A DNA stretch of 33,186 bases from Nesterenkonia cremea (GTDB lineage: Bacteria > Actinomycetota > Actinomycetes > Actinomycetales > Micrococcaceae): contig NZ_BMIS01000015.1 of NCBI RefSeq assembly GCF_014642675.1, positions 1 to 33,186 on the forward strand. Reading direction: 5' to 3'. The translations under genes and the position numbers were made by a program. The notes beneath the pieces were generated by a model. The model was not told the origin of the DNA and ran no database searches. It saw nothing but the letters and a program-made list of their open reading frames with translations. Shown one piece after another: positions 25,165-33,186 of the stretch (positions within the stretch are counted from its first letter, which is position 1; each line of letters opens with the position of its first letter).

Positions 25165-25183
25165 GCCGGCTCAGACCGCCGGC
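25165..25183 (+). other. Small stem-loop between sufD and sufC
   Basis: GCCGGC-TCAGACC-GCCGGC forms a 6-bp stem 8 bases after the sufD stop; a possible mRNA stability or pausing element. Confidence 0.4.
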
Positions 25184-25232
25184 AGCACATACTTCAACGC
25201 TTCACCACACGAGCAAAGGACACATAGAGAAC

Positions 25233-27288
<2,056 letters not shown>

Positions 27289-27290
27289 CC

Positions 27291-27737
27291 ATGGCCGATG
27301 CGATGGAACAGCTCTACCAGCAGGTCATCCTCGACCACTCCCGGGCACGGTCCGGGGAGGGCGAGCTGGAGAGCGCCCACGGCTCCTCCTTCCAGGTGAA
27401 CCCCACCTGCGGCGATGAGTGCACTGTGCAGGTCCGTCTCGAAGGCGGGAAGCTGGAGACTGTGGCCTGGGCGGGCCGCGGATGCTCCATCTCTCAGGCC
27501 TCCCTGTCGATCATGCACGAGATGCTCGACGGCGAGCACCTGCAGCGCGCCGATGAGCTCGGGGACCTGTTCCGCGAGCTCATGCACGGCCGCGGCAAGG
27601 AGCTCGCCGCCGCCAAGCAGGAGGACCTGGAGGACCTGAGCGCCTTCACCGGGGTGGCCAAGTACCCGGCCCGGATCAAATGTGCGTTGCTGGGCTGGGC
27701 GGCCCTGAAAGATGCTCTGGCACAGGCTCGGGCATAG
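27291..27737 (+). CDS. sufU: Zinc-dependent sulfurtransferase SufU
   Basis: Accepts persulfide sulfur from SufS by Zn-ligand exchange and passes it to the SufBC2D scaffold. The 148-residue product has the complete zinc site: Cys40 and Asp42 in NPTCGDE, Cys65 in GRGCSISQAS and Cys131 in RIKCALLGW. The insertion of about 18 residues between GEHL and FTGVAKYPARIKC is the SufU-type spacer that distinguishes it from IscU. It starts 2 bases after sufS within the same operon. Confidence 0.96.
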   Translation: MADAMEQLYQQVILDHSRARSGEGELESAHGSSFQVNPTCGDECTVQVRLEGGKLETVAWAGRGCSISQASLSIMHEMLDGEHLQRADELGDLFRELMHGRGKELAAAKQEDLEDLSAFTGVAKYPARIKCALLGWAALKDALAQARA

Positions 27738-27756
27738 CTGAGAGACTATTGACGTT

Positions 27757-27774
27757 GACGCTGTGAGAAGCGTC
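27757..27774 (+). other. Small stem-loop between sufU and sufT
   Basis: GACGCT-GTGAGA-AGCGTC, a 6-bp stem with a 6-base loop in the 60-base gap. AAGGAG at 27786-27791 is the sufT ribosome binding site. Confidence 0.35.
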
Positions 27775-27797
27775 GGGCGGACAGGAAGGAGAGCTGG

Positions 27798-28124
27798 ATG
27801 AGTGACGTTGCTGCTCAGACTCCGCTGGAAGACATCGAAGAGGCCCTCAAAGAGGTCATCGACCCGGAACTCGGGATCAACATCGTGGATCTGGGGCTGC
27901 TCTACGGCCTGCACTACGCCGAGGACGGCGCCCTGATCATCGATATGACCTTGACCACTGCGGCCTGCCCGCTGACCGACGTGCTCGAGGAGCAGGTCGG
28001 CCAGAACATCGGCACCATGGTCGATGAGTGGAGGCTCAACTGGGTCTGGATGCCGCCATGGGGTCCCGAGAAGATCACCGATGACGGCCGCGAGCAGATG
28101 CGTGCTCTCGGCTTCAACATCTGA
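27798..28124 (+). CDS. sufT: SufT / MIP18-family iron-sulfur cluster assembly factor
   Basis: A 108-residue protein of the MIP18 (DUF59) family, implicated in Fe-S cluster maturation or transfer to targets. It has IDPELGINIVDLGLLYGL at residues 21-38 and TLTTAACPL with the conserved Cys57, then EEQVG and a WxWMPPWGPEKIT segment. It completes the sufRBDCSUT order typical of actinobacteria. Last gene of the operon, followed by a strong terminator. Confidence 0.94.
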   Translation: MSDVAAQTPLEDIEEALKEVIDPELGINIVDLGLLYGLHYAEDGALIIDMTLTTAACPLTDVLEEQVGQNIGTMVDEWRLNWVWMPPWGPEKITDDGREQMRALGFNI

Positions 28125-28148
28125 GGTCTTCTCCGCAGAGATCGCGTG

Positions 28149-28190
28149 AAGGGGTCCGGAAGCTGCTCATCCGCAGGTGCCGGACCCCTT
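28149..28190 (+). terminator. Terminator of the suf operon
   Basis: AAGGGGTCCGG and CCGGACCCCTT form a perfect 11-bp stem around a 20-base loop, 24 bases after the sufT stop, followed by TCGCAT. Confidence 0.75.
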
Positions 28191-28235
28191 TCGCATATCC
28201 ACCTCTCAGCATTGACCCTCCATGAACAACCTCGA

Positions 28236-28268
28236 AGGGTTGATTCACCAGGATCAACCCTCTAGGGT
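28236..28268 (+). promoter_or_regulatory. satD promoter with nested inverted repeat (probable operator)
   Basis: TTGATT (28240-28245), a 17-base spacer and TAGGGT (28263-28268) form a good -35/-10 pair, with the satD ATG exactly 6 bases after the -10, so the transcript would be leaderless. A perfect 9-bp inverted repeat, AGGGTTGAT-N8-ATCAACCCT (28236-28261), covers the -35 and the spacer. A third copy of AGGGTT overlaps the -10. SatD itself has an HTH, so autoregulation is plausible. Confidence 0.7.
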
Positions 28269-28274
28269 TTAACT

Positions 28275-28937
28275 ATGTTTGTGGTGACAGCGGATCAGCG
28301 CTCAAGCCGTGGGGGCCGGGACCGTGTCCCTGCGCTCATCGAGCAGCTGCGCCCATGGGCTGAGGATCACGCTGAGGTCATCGAGCTGCCGCTGGAGCGC
28401 ACAGTGGGCGATGAGGTCCAGATCCTGCTCTCCAGGGCGGAAGCGGCCGTGGATCTGAGTATCCGGCTGATCGCCGCCGAGCACTGGGCCGTGGGCATCG
28501 GAGCCGGAACCGTGGAACACCCGCTGGGCGCCAGCGCCCGTGAGAGCTCCGGAGAGGCCTTCTACCTGGCGCGCACCGCAGTGGAGCGGGCCAAGAGCCG
28601 AACGGAGCCTGCGCCGGTGGTCATCGAAGGCACCGACGACGCCGCCGCAGCCTCGGCCACCGCTGTGCTCCAGCTGCTCGCCTCCACGATCAGGCGACGC
28701 TCTGAAGGCGGCCAGCAGGCCGCCGAGCTGAAGCTGCAGGGGATGACACAGACCAGCATCGCCGCCGAGCTTGAGGTCACGCCCCAGGCGGTCAGCAAGC
28801 GGCTGCGGGCCGCCATGGCCGAGGAGGAGCTGCGCGTCCGTCCGGTGATCGCCCAGCTGCTGTCCGGTGCAGCAGGTGAGGCAGCCGGCGGTTCCGCCGA
28901 CGATGCAGCAGGCGCGCCGACTGCGGCGTCGCGCTGA
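28275..28937 (+). CDS. SatD family protein with C-terminal helix-turn-helix
   Basis: A 220-residue protein. The first 110 residues (VVTADQRSSRGGRDRVPALI, GDEVQILLSRAEAAVDLSIRL, HWAVGIGAGTVEHPLGASAR, SSGEAFYLARTAVERAK) match the SatD family, named from an acid-sensitivity locus of Streptococcus mutans. Residues about 157-180 (MTQTSIAAELEVTPQAVSKR) form a sigma-region-4-like HTH, so it probably binds DNA. The last 30 residues are low-complexity Ala/Gly. The promoter has a tight inverted repeat. The next gene encodes a membrane protein that resembles the C-terminal part of DUF3307 proteins, a common SatD partner. Exact function unknown. Confidence 0.85.
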   Translation: MFVVTADQRSSRGGRDRVPALIEQLRPWAEDHAEVIELPLERTVGDEVQILLSRAEAAVDLSIRLIAAEHWAVGIGAGTVEHPLGASARESSGEAFYLARTAVERAKSRTEPAPVVIEGTDDAAAASATAVLQLLASTIRRRSEGGQQAAELKLQGMTQTSIAAELEVTPQAVSKRLRAAMAEEELRVRPVIAQLLSGAAGEAAGGSADDAAGAPTAASR

Positions 28938-28957
28938 CATGTCCGTGCCGCTGGGCA

Positions 28958-28963
28958 GAATGG
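28958..28963 (+). promoter_or_regulatory. -10-like CAGAAT before the small membrane protein gene
   Basis: CAGAAT ends about 6 bases before the ATG at 28968, close to the leaderless pattern. GGAGG is only 1 base from the ATG and too close to serve as a ribosome binding site. The coordinates may be off by a base or two. Confidence 0.3.
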
Positions 28964-28967
28964 AGGC

Positions 28968-29330
28968 ATGGACATGTTGATCGATGCCGGGATTGTGATC
29001 GGCGCGCTGGCCGTCTCCGCGGCACTGGGCGCACTGCTGGTCTCCGTGGTCCTGCGCTGGGTGGAGCCGGAGGGCTATGCCCCGGGGGTGCTGCGCGGCG
29101 GGACCTGGATCGGCGTCCTGGAGCGGCTGGCCATCACGGGCGCCACCATCGCTGGCTATCCGGAGGCAGTAGCCGTGGTGCTGGCTGTCAAAGGCCTGGG
29201 CCGCTATCCCGAACTGCGGGCCACCGGCACCGATCAGCGGGCCAAGGCCACGGAGCGGTTCATCATCGGCACCCTGGCCAGCTATCTCTGGGCCGGGCTC
29301 ATCGGAGTCCTCGCCACACTTCTGTTCTAG
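28968..29330 (+). CDS. Small membrane protein, SatD partner (DUF3307 C-terminal-like)
   Basis: A 120-residue protein with three hydrophobic helices: IDAGIVIGALAVSAALGALL at the N-terminus, LERLAITGATIAGYPEAVAV in the middle and FIIGTLASYLWAGLIGVLAT at the C-terminus. The pattern G-x-W-I-G-V-L-E-R, then VLAVKGLGRYPEL and ERFIIGTLASYL, resembles the C-terminal half of DUF3307 membrane proteins, which are often encoded next to satD. Here the N-terminal half of that family is absent, so this may be a naturally short form. It lies 30 bases after satD. Function unknown. Confidence 0.75.
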   Translation: MDMLIDAGIVIGALAVSAALGALLVSVVLRWVEPEGYAPGVLRGGTWIGVLERLAITGATIAGYPEAVAVVLAVKGLGRYPELRATGTDQRAKATERFIIGTLASYLWAGLIGVLATLLF

Positions 29331-29346
29331 AGCCGACGGTGCTGCG

Positions 29347-29493
29347 TCAGAGGTTGATGGTGTCCGAGAGTGCAACGGCAGTGGAGCCGCCCACCCACAG
29401 ACCCTGGTCATCGGCGTCGGCCACCACGGCGACCGGATTCCCGGCGAAGGGCGTGTGGCCGAAGGCGTCGACTTGGCTGAACGGCTTGGTCAT
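29347..29493 (-). pseudogene. PhzF-family isomerase, collapsed to 48 codons by internal deletion
   Basis: Minus-strand frame from ATG 29493 to TGA 29347. The first part, PFSQVDAFGHTPFAGNPVAV, is the standard N-terminus of PhzF-like proteins (QVDxF...GNPxAVV). After ADADDQ it jumps to GLWVGGSTAVALSDTINL, which resembles the C-terminus of the same family (VWVGGxT...G.I.L). Intact PhzF proteins are about 260-300 residues, so roughly 85 percent is missing, yet the frame is preserved with no stop. It is either a recent deletion remnant or a translated microprotein. It fills most of the 250-base gap between the SatD-partner gene and the next lipoprotein gene. Confidence 0.75.
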
Positions 29494-29536
29494 ACCGCCA
29501 CTCTGGGTCGCCGCTGAATCTGTCGGGGCCGTTTGC

Positions 29537-29576
29537 TATGTTGGCGGGGTCATAGTCCGGCCTGCCCCTGGGAGGG
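29537..29576 (+). promoter_or_regulatory. Promoter -10 and ribosome binding site of the lipoprotein gene
   Basis: TATGTT at 29537-29542 is a plausible -10. GGGAGG at 29571-29576 lies 6 bases before the ATG at 29583. Confidence 0.4.
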
Positions 29577-29582
29577 TGCTCG

Positions 29583-30143
29583 ATGCCTCAGATCTCCGAC
29601 CGTCCGACGGCTCCGCTGCTGTTCCGCCGAGGAGCTGCCCTGCTGGGCGGTGCGACCCTCCTGCTCAGCGCCGCCGCTTGCGGTGATGACGAGGGTGTGG
29701 ATATCGCCGAGGAGGCCGAGGGTCAGGAGGCCGGGGCGGTTGCGGAGGAGCTGCAGGGAGTGGATGTCTGCGAGCTGCTCGACGAGGAGGAGCTCGGCGG
29801 AATCTTCGGCGACACCGTGGAGGACGCCACCGGGTCCGCCGAGGAGGAGGGCGGCACTATGCAGACCTGCATGTGGACCGCTCCGGGGGATCAGCTTCTG
29901 GTCTCAGTGGTCCTGCACGCCGATGAGGAGGCCACGGGCGATCAGCTCTTCGAGCAGATCTCCGGACAGGTGGACATCGATCAGGAGGGCGGCGGCTATG
30001 AGCAGGTCGAGGTCGGGGACCAGGCCATCTGGAACGAGGGCATGCTGATCTTCCGATACGGCGACGCCGTCTTCCAGGTCTCCGCAGTGGAGGAGCTTCA
30101 CCAGGCAGAGGAGCTGGCCGAACAGCTGATGGACGCGGTCTGA
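29583..30143 (+). CDS. Small acidic lipoprotein (DUF3558-like)
   Basis: A 186-residue predicted exported lipoprotein: RR-containing N-terminus, hydrophobic GAALLGGATLLLSAAAC with a probable lipidated Cys33 (the lipobox is loose), then a very acidic linker. The core starts with VDVCELLDEEELGGIFGDTV, resembling the DxCxLL...E...G opening of actinobacterial DUF3558 lipoproteins; a second Cys in MQTCMW could pair with the first. Function unknown. It is convergent with the flavin reductase gene, 30 bases apart. Confidence 0.75.
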   Translation: MPQISDRPTAPLLFRRGAALLGGATLLLSAAACGDDEGVDIAEEAEGQEAGAVAEELQGVDVCELLDEEELGGIFGDTVEDATGSAEEEGGTMQTCMWTAPGDQLLVSVVLHADEEATGDQLFEQISGQVDIDQEGGGYEQVEVGDQAIWNEGMLIFRYGDAVFQVSAVEELHQAEELAEQLMDAV

Positions 30144-30173
30144 GCAGTCGGTATGTCCGCGGCGCCGGCCTCC

Positions 30174-30800
30174 CTACGGCGCTGGGGGCCGGTGCATATC
30201 GAAGCGGTCCTCCTCGCGGACGGTGAAATAGGCCGAGGGTCCGCCGCCGCGCAGCAGCGGGTGCCCGGCCGCCGTCTGGTAGATGCCGTCGGTGAGCAGC
30301 GAGGTGCTGATGTGCACGCCCACGACTTCGCCGAAGACCACTTTGGTCACCGTCTCCTCCCCAGCGGCTGAGAGCAGCGGGACCACCTGAGTGGTCCGGC
30401 ATTCGAAGACGGTCTGGGCCTGGGCCACATGCGGGACATCCACCACGTGGGAGGCCGCAGGGGTCAGTCCGGCCAGTGCGAACTCATCCTGATCCGGCGG
30501 GACAGCCGCCGAGGTGGCGTTCATCTGCTCGGCCAGATCGGCGCTGACCAGGTTCCAGCAGAACTCGCCCACGGCCTCGGCGTTGAGGACGCTGTCCTTG
30601 GGGCCGTTGCCGGCGAATCCGATGATCGGCGGCTCATAGTTGAAGGCGTTGAAGAAGCTGAACGGCGCCAGGTTCAAAGTGCCCCCCGAGCTCTGCGAGG
30701 AGATCCAGCCGATGGGCCTGGGCGCGATGATCGCGTTGAACGGTGAATGCGGCAGCCCATGTCCGGCGGCCGGCTCATAGAAATGGTGCTCAGCGATCAA
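30174..30800 (-). CDS. Flavin reductase family protein
   Basis: A 208-residue split-barrel FMN-binding protein of the flavin-reductase-like family. Typical segments: HFYEPAAGHGLPHSPFNAII, APRPIGWISSQSSGGTLNLA, PFSFFNAFNYEPPIIGF, GPKDSVLNAEAVGEFCWNLV and VFGEVVGVHIS. It could supply reduced FMN to monooxygenases such as the LLM enzyme at 8.0-9.0 kb, but the distance gives no operon link. The start is TTG 30800, chosen because AGGAGG lies 4 bases upstream and no ATG or GTG precedes it in frame nearby. Confidence 0.88.
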   Translation of the reverse strand: MIAEHHFYEPAAGHGLPHSPFNAIIAPRPIGWISSQSSGGTLNLAPFSFFNAFNYEPPIIGFAGNGPKDSVLNAEAVGEFCWNLVSADLAEQMNATSAAVPPDQDEFALAGLTPAASHVVDVPHVAQAQTVFECRTTQVVPLLSAAGEETVTKVVFGEVVGVHISTSLLTDGIYQTAAGHPLLRGGGPSAYFTVREEDRFDMHRPPAP

Positions 30801-30874
30801 CGGTCCTCCTCAGTCGTCTGCGGGCGGCGGCGGGTCGCGGTGCCCCGTCGGCCAGTCTTCCAGAGTCCGCCCGA

Positions 30875-30880
30875 TAGGAT
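30875..30880 (+). promoter_or_regulatory. -10 element of a leaderless LOG-gene promoter
   Basis: TAGGAT, 6 bases, ATG at 30887. Confidence 0.5.
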
Positions 30881-30886
30881 CGGTCC

Positions 30887-31450
30887 ATGAGTGAGATCTC
30901 CCACCTGACAGTGTTCACCGGATCGGCCACCGGAGCAGACCTCGGATACCAGCGGGAGGTGCGCTGTCTCGGAACTCTGCTCGCTCAGGAGGGGATCGGC
31001 GTCGTCTTCGGCGGCGGCCGTGTGGGCCTGATGGGACATATCGCAGATGCCGCGCTGGAGGCCGGGGGAGAGGTCCGCGGCGTCATCCCCGATGTCCTGG
31101 TGGAGCGTGAGGTGGCTCATCCTGGGCTGACCCGCCTGGACGTCGTCGCCGATATGCATGAGCGCAAACGGCTGATGGCTGAGCAGGGAGACGCCTTCAT
31201 CGCGCTGCCCGGAGGCATGGGCACGCTGGAGGAGTTCTTCGAGACCTGGACCTGGCAGTACCTGAACATCCACCACAAGCCGGTGGGCCTCTATAGCGTG
31301 AACGGGTTCTGGGATCCGCTGTTGGACATGGTGGACCATATGGTGGCCGAGGGCTTCATGGCCGAGTGGCGCCGCGATGCCTTGGTGATCAGCGATGAGC
31401 CGCAGGAGCTGATCGCTGCGCTGCGGGCCTGGCAGATGCCCCAGCAGTAG
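30887..31450 (+). CDS. LOG family protein (nucleoside 5'-monophosphate phosphoribohydrolase)
   Basis: A 187-residue TIGR00730/LOG-type Rossmann-fold enzyme that hydrolyses cytokinin riboside monophosphates or other purine monophosphates, releasing the base and ribose-5-phosphate. The hallmark motif PGGMGTLEEFFE is at about residues 106-117, preceded by VFGGGRVGLMG (phosphate loop) and MHERKRLMAEQGDAFIALPG. The former annotation as lysine decarboxylase is not supported for this family. It is divergent from the flavin reductase and upstream of the ABC-F gene. Confidence 0.92.
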   Translation: MSEISHLTVFTGSATGADLGYQREVRCLGTLLAQEGIGVVFGGGRVGLMGHIADAALEAGGEVRGVIPDVLVEREVAHPGLTRLDVVADMHERKRLMAEQGDAFIALPGGMGTLEEFFETWTWQYLNIHHKPVGLYSVNGFWDPLLDMVDHMVAEGFMAEWRRDALVISDEPQELIAALRAWQMPQQ

Positions 31451-31475
31451 ATGCCGCGGGCCGGGCGCTCCCCGG

Positions 31476-31481
31476 TACACT
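31476..31481 (+). promoter_or_regulatory. -10 element of the ABC-F gene promoter
   Basis: TACACT at 31476-31481 gives a leader of about 50 bases before the GTG start at 31539. GAGAGG lies about 10 bases before that start. Confidence 0.4.
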
Positions 31482-31538
31482 GGAAAGGTTGCCATCCGGC
31501 AGACATCCCCCGAAAGCTCTGAGAGGTTCTGCGTTTCC

Positions 31539-33137
31539 GTGATCACTGTGTCCGACCTTGAGCTGCGCGTCGGTGCGCGTCTGCTCATGGACGAGGTCTC
31601 TTTCCGCATCGATTCCGGAGACAAGATCGGGCTGGTCGGACGCAACGGCGCCGGCAAGACCACGATGACCAAGGTGCTCGCCGGAGAGTCCGCCCCCACG
31701 GCGGGAACGGTGGAGCGCCGCGGCGAGATCGGCTATCTGCCCCAGGATCCCCGCGTGGAGAACATGGAGCAGCTGGCCCGGGACCGCATCCTCTCGGCCC
31801 GCGGCATGGACGAGGTCGTGGCCAAGATGCGCCAGACCGAGGAAGACATGACCTCCGAAGACGACACCGTCCGGGACAAGGCCATGAAGCGCTACTCCAG
31901 CCTGGAGGCCCGCTTCACCGCTGCAGGAGGCTATGCCGCCGAGTCGGAGGCCGCCACCATCTGCGCGAACCTGGACCTTCCTGAGCGCATCCTGGTCCAG
32001 CCGCTGAAGACGCTCTCCGGCGGTCAGCGCCGGCGTGTGGAGCTGGCCCGCATCCTCTTCTCCGATGCCGACACCCTGCTGCTGGATGAGCCCACCAACC
32101 ACCTCGACGCCGACTCCATCGCCTGGCTGCGCGAGCATCTGCGGACCTTCCCCGGCGGTGTGCTGATGATCTCCCACGACGTGGACCTCATCGAGGAGAC
32201 GGTGAACAAGGTGCTCTACCTGGATGCCATCCGGCAGACGGTGGACACCTACAACATGGGGTGGAAGAAGTACCTGGTCCAGCGCGAACAGGATGAGGCC
32301 CGCCGCAAGCGCGAATACGCCAACGCGGAGAAGAAGGCCTCTCAGCTGCGCCAGCAGGCCGAGAAGATGAAGGCCACCGCCACCAAGGCCACTGCGGCGC
32401 AGTCCATGCTCAAGCGTGCTGAGCGCATGATGCGCGGCATGGAGGGGGAACGCCAGCAGGACAAGGTGGCCAACATCCGCTTCCCCAAGCCGCAGTCCTG
32501 CGGCAAGACGCCGCTCATGGCCGAGGGGATCTCCAAGTCCTACGGCTCCCTGGAGATCTTCACCGGGCTGGACCTGGCCATCGACCGCGGCTCACGGGTG
32601 GTCATCCTGGGCTACAACGGTGCGGGCAAGACTACGCTGATGAAGCTGCTGGCGGGGGCCACCGATTCGGACACCGGTGAGGTCATCCACGGTCATGGCC
32701 TGAAGCTGGGCTACTTCGCCCAGGAGCACGACACCCTGGACACCGAGCAGTCGGTGCTGGCGAACATGAAGTCTGCCGCGCCCTTCCTCAATGACACCGA
32801 CCAGCGGAAGGTCCTGGGATCCTTCCTCTTCACCGGCGATGAGGTGGATAAGCCCGCCTCGGTCCTCTCTGGCGGGGAGAAGACGCGTCTGGCCCTGGCC
32901 ACCCTGGTGGCCTCGCAGGCCAATGTGCTGCTGCTGGACGAGCCCACCAACAACTTGGACCCGGCGTCGCGAGAGGAGATCCTGGCCGCGCTGCGCACCT
33001 ATGAGGGTGCTGTGGTGCTGATCTCCCACGACCCGGGTGCCGTAGAGGCCCTCGACCCCGAGCGGGTGCTGCTGCTTCCCGACGGCGCCGAGGACCTCTA
33101 TACACAGGAGTATGAAGACCTCATCACCCTGGAGTGA
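31539..33137 (+). CDS. ABC-F family ATPase (ribosome-associated type)
   Basis: A 532-residue soluble tandem ABC protein with no membrane domain, the ABC-F class acting on ribosomal translation. NBD1: Walker A GRNGAGKTT at residues 34-42, signature LSGGQRRR, Walker B TLLLDEPTNHLD and switch ISHD. A charged linker follows (REQDEARRKREYANAEKKAS, then QLRQQAEKMKATATKATAAQ), the P-site tRNA interaction motif. NBD2: Walker A GYNGAGKTT, signature LSGGEKTR, Walker B VLLLDEPTNNLD and switch ISHD. Both sites look catalytic. Size and layout are close to housekeeping YbiT-like or actinobacterial Ettα proteins; an antibiotic-resistance role is not indicated. GTG start. Confidence 0.93.
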   Translation: MITVSDLELRVGARLLMDEVSFRIDSGDKIGLVGRNGAGKTTMTKVLAGESAPTAGTVERRGEIGYLPQDPRVENMEQLARDRILSARGMDEVVAKMRQTEEDMTSEDDTVRDKAMKRYSSLEARFTAAGGYAAESEAATICANLDLPERILVQPLKTLSGGQRRRVELARILFSDADTLLLDEPTNHLDADSIAWLREHLRTFPGGVLMISHDVDLIEETVNKVLYLDAIRQTVDTYNMGWKKYLVQREQDEARRKREYANAEKKASQLRQQAEKMKATATKATAAQSMLKRAERMMRGMEGERQQDKVANIRFPKPQSCGKTPLMAEGISKSYGSLEIFTGLDLAIDRGSRVVILGYNGAGKTTLMKLLAGATDSDTGEVIHGHGLKLGYFAQEHDTLDTEQSVLANMKSAAPFLNDTDQRKVLGSFLFTGDEVDKPASVLSGGEKTRLALATLVASQANVLLLDEPTNNLDPASREEILAALRTYEGAVVLISHDPGAVEALDPERVLLLPDGAEDLYTQEYEDLITLE

Positions 33138-33186
33138 GCCGGTGCAGCTGAGCGCCGGCCCGCTCCAGGGCGGGTGTCAGCTGTTG
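33124..33186 (-). CDS. Possible C-terminus of a convergent gene (cut by window edge)
   Basis: On the minus strand the last 63 bases are open and read QQLTPALERAGAQLHRLTPG followed by TGA at 33124-33126, overlapping the ABC-F 3' end by 14 bases. The peptide has the helical, Arg/Leu/Ala-rich look of a real protein end, but 20 residues are too few to identify a family. Confidence 0.3.
   Translation of the reverse strand, partial: QQLTPALERAGAQLHRLTPG

Noticed and set aside
22261..25190. Long minus-strand open frames opposite sufB and sufD (428 and 446 codons)
   Set aside because: Shadows of two confidently identified genes; composition dominated by Val, Gly, Leu and Asp as expected for reverse reading of GC-rich codons.
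27749..27783. Internal promoter before sufT with tandem TTGACG hexamers
   Set aside because: Two TTGACG copies 6 bases apart resemble -35 elements, but no -10 hexamer lies at 16-18 bases from either.
30887..31450. Lysine decarboxylase
   Set aside because: The PGGMGTLEEFFE motif is often mislabelled that way, but LOG-family members are nucleotide phosphoribohydrolases and no PLP-dependent fold is present.
31539..33137. Antibiotic-resistance ABC-F protein
   Set aside because: The interdomain linker is ordinary and both nucleotide sites and length match housekeeping ABC-F types; no resistance-type extended linker is visible.

Overview
The window is high-GC DNA from an actinobacterium, with dense coding, frequent GTG starts, 4-bp ATGA stop/start overlaps and many TAnnnT-N6/7-start leaderless promoters. 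Two conserved actinobacterial neighbourhoods are recognisable from family knowledge: panB / glnA2-glnE / glnA1-RDD, and ABC ATPase-permease-ctaA next to sufR-sufB-sufD-sufC-sufS-sufU-sufT. The gene set and the very acidic lipoproteins fit Micrococcales, perhaps a halotolerant Micrococcaceae such as Nesterenkonia. The genus is an inference.

Layout. 1-460: scar of a mobile element, made of the 3' end of an IS3-family transposase, then the 3' end of a large serine recombinase whose last codons run into the 3' half of a tRNA-Val gene. 532-2314 (-): map-ppgK operon. 2385-3466: a small SPOR-like protein gene and a convergent panB. 3546-7983 (+): glnA2-glnE. 8017-11347: a luciferase-like monooxygenase divergent from a lipoate-ligase/acyl-CoA-dehydrogenase-like gene pair. 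11451-13394: an aconitase-family gene with a 25-bp palindrome in its leader and three large stem-loops behind it. 13617-15041 (-): glnA1, preceded by a GlnR-type operator. 15178-17022: an RDD membrane protein and a YVTN-propeller lipoprotein whose 3' end overlaps ctaA antisense. 16947-19694 (-): ABC ATPase, permease and ctaA. 19774: purine permease. 21386-28124: the complete suf iron-sulfur assembly operon. 28275-29330: satD plus a small membrane partner. 29347-29493 (-): a collapsed PhzF remnant. 29583 to the end: a lipoprotein, a flavin reductase, a LOG-family protein and an ABC-F protein.

Functionally the window holds most of a nitrogen-assimilation control unit. GlnA1 carries the adenylylatable Tyr402, GlnE carries both nucleotidyltransferase domains, and GlnA2 has Trp at the equivalent site. 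It also holds a full SUF pathway with its own cluster-sensing repressor. Heme A synthase and an aconitase-family protein are possible consumers of redox and cluster metabolism.

Most of the window is core genome. No multi-gene system here is clearly new. The best second-look items are the aconitase-like protein that lacks one of the three cluster cysteines and sits behind a near-perfect operator palindrome; the GlnR box at glnA1; the satD promoter with a nested inverted repeat; the in-frame collapsed PhzF; and the series of leaderless promoters, which fixes several start codons.
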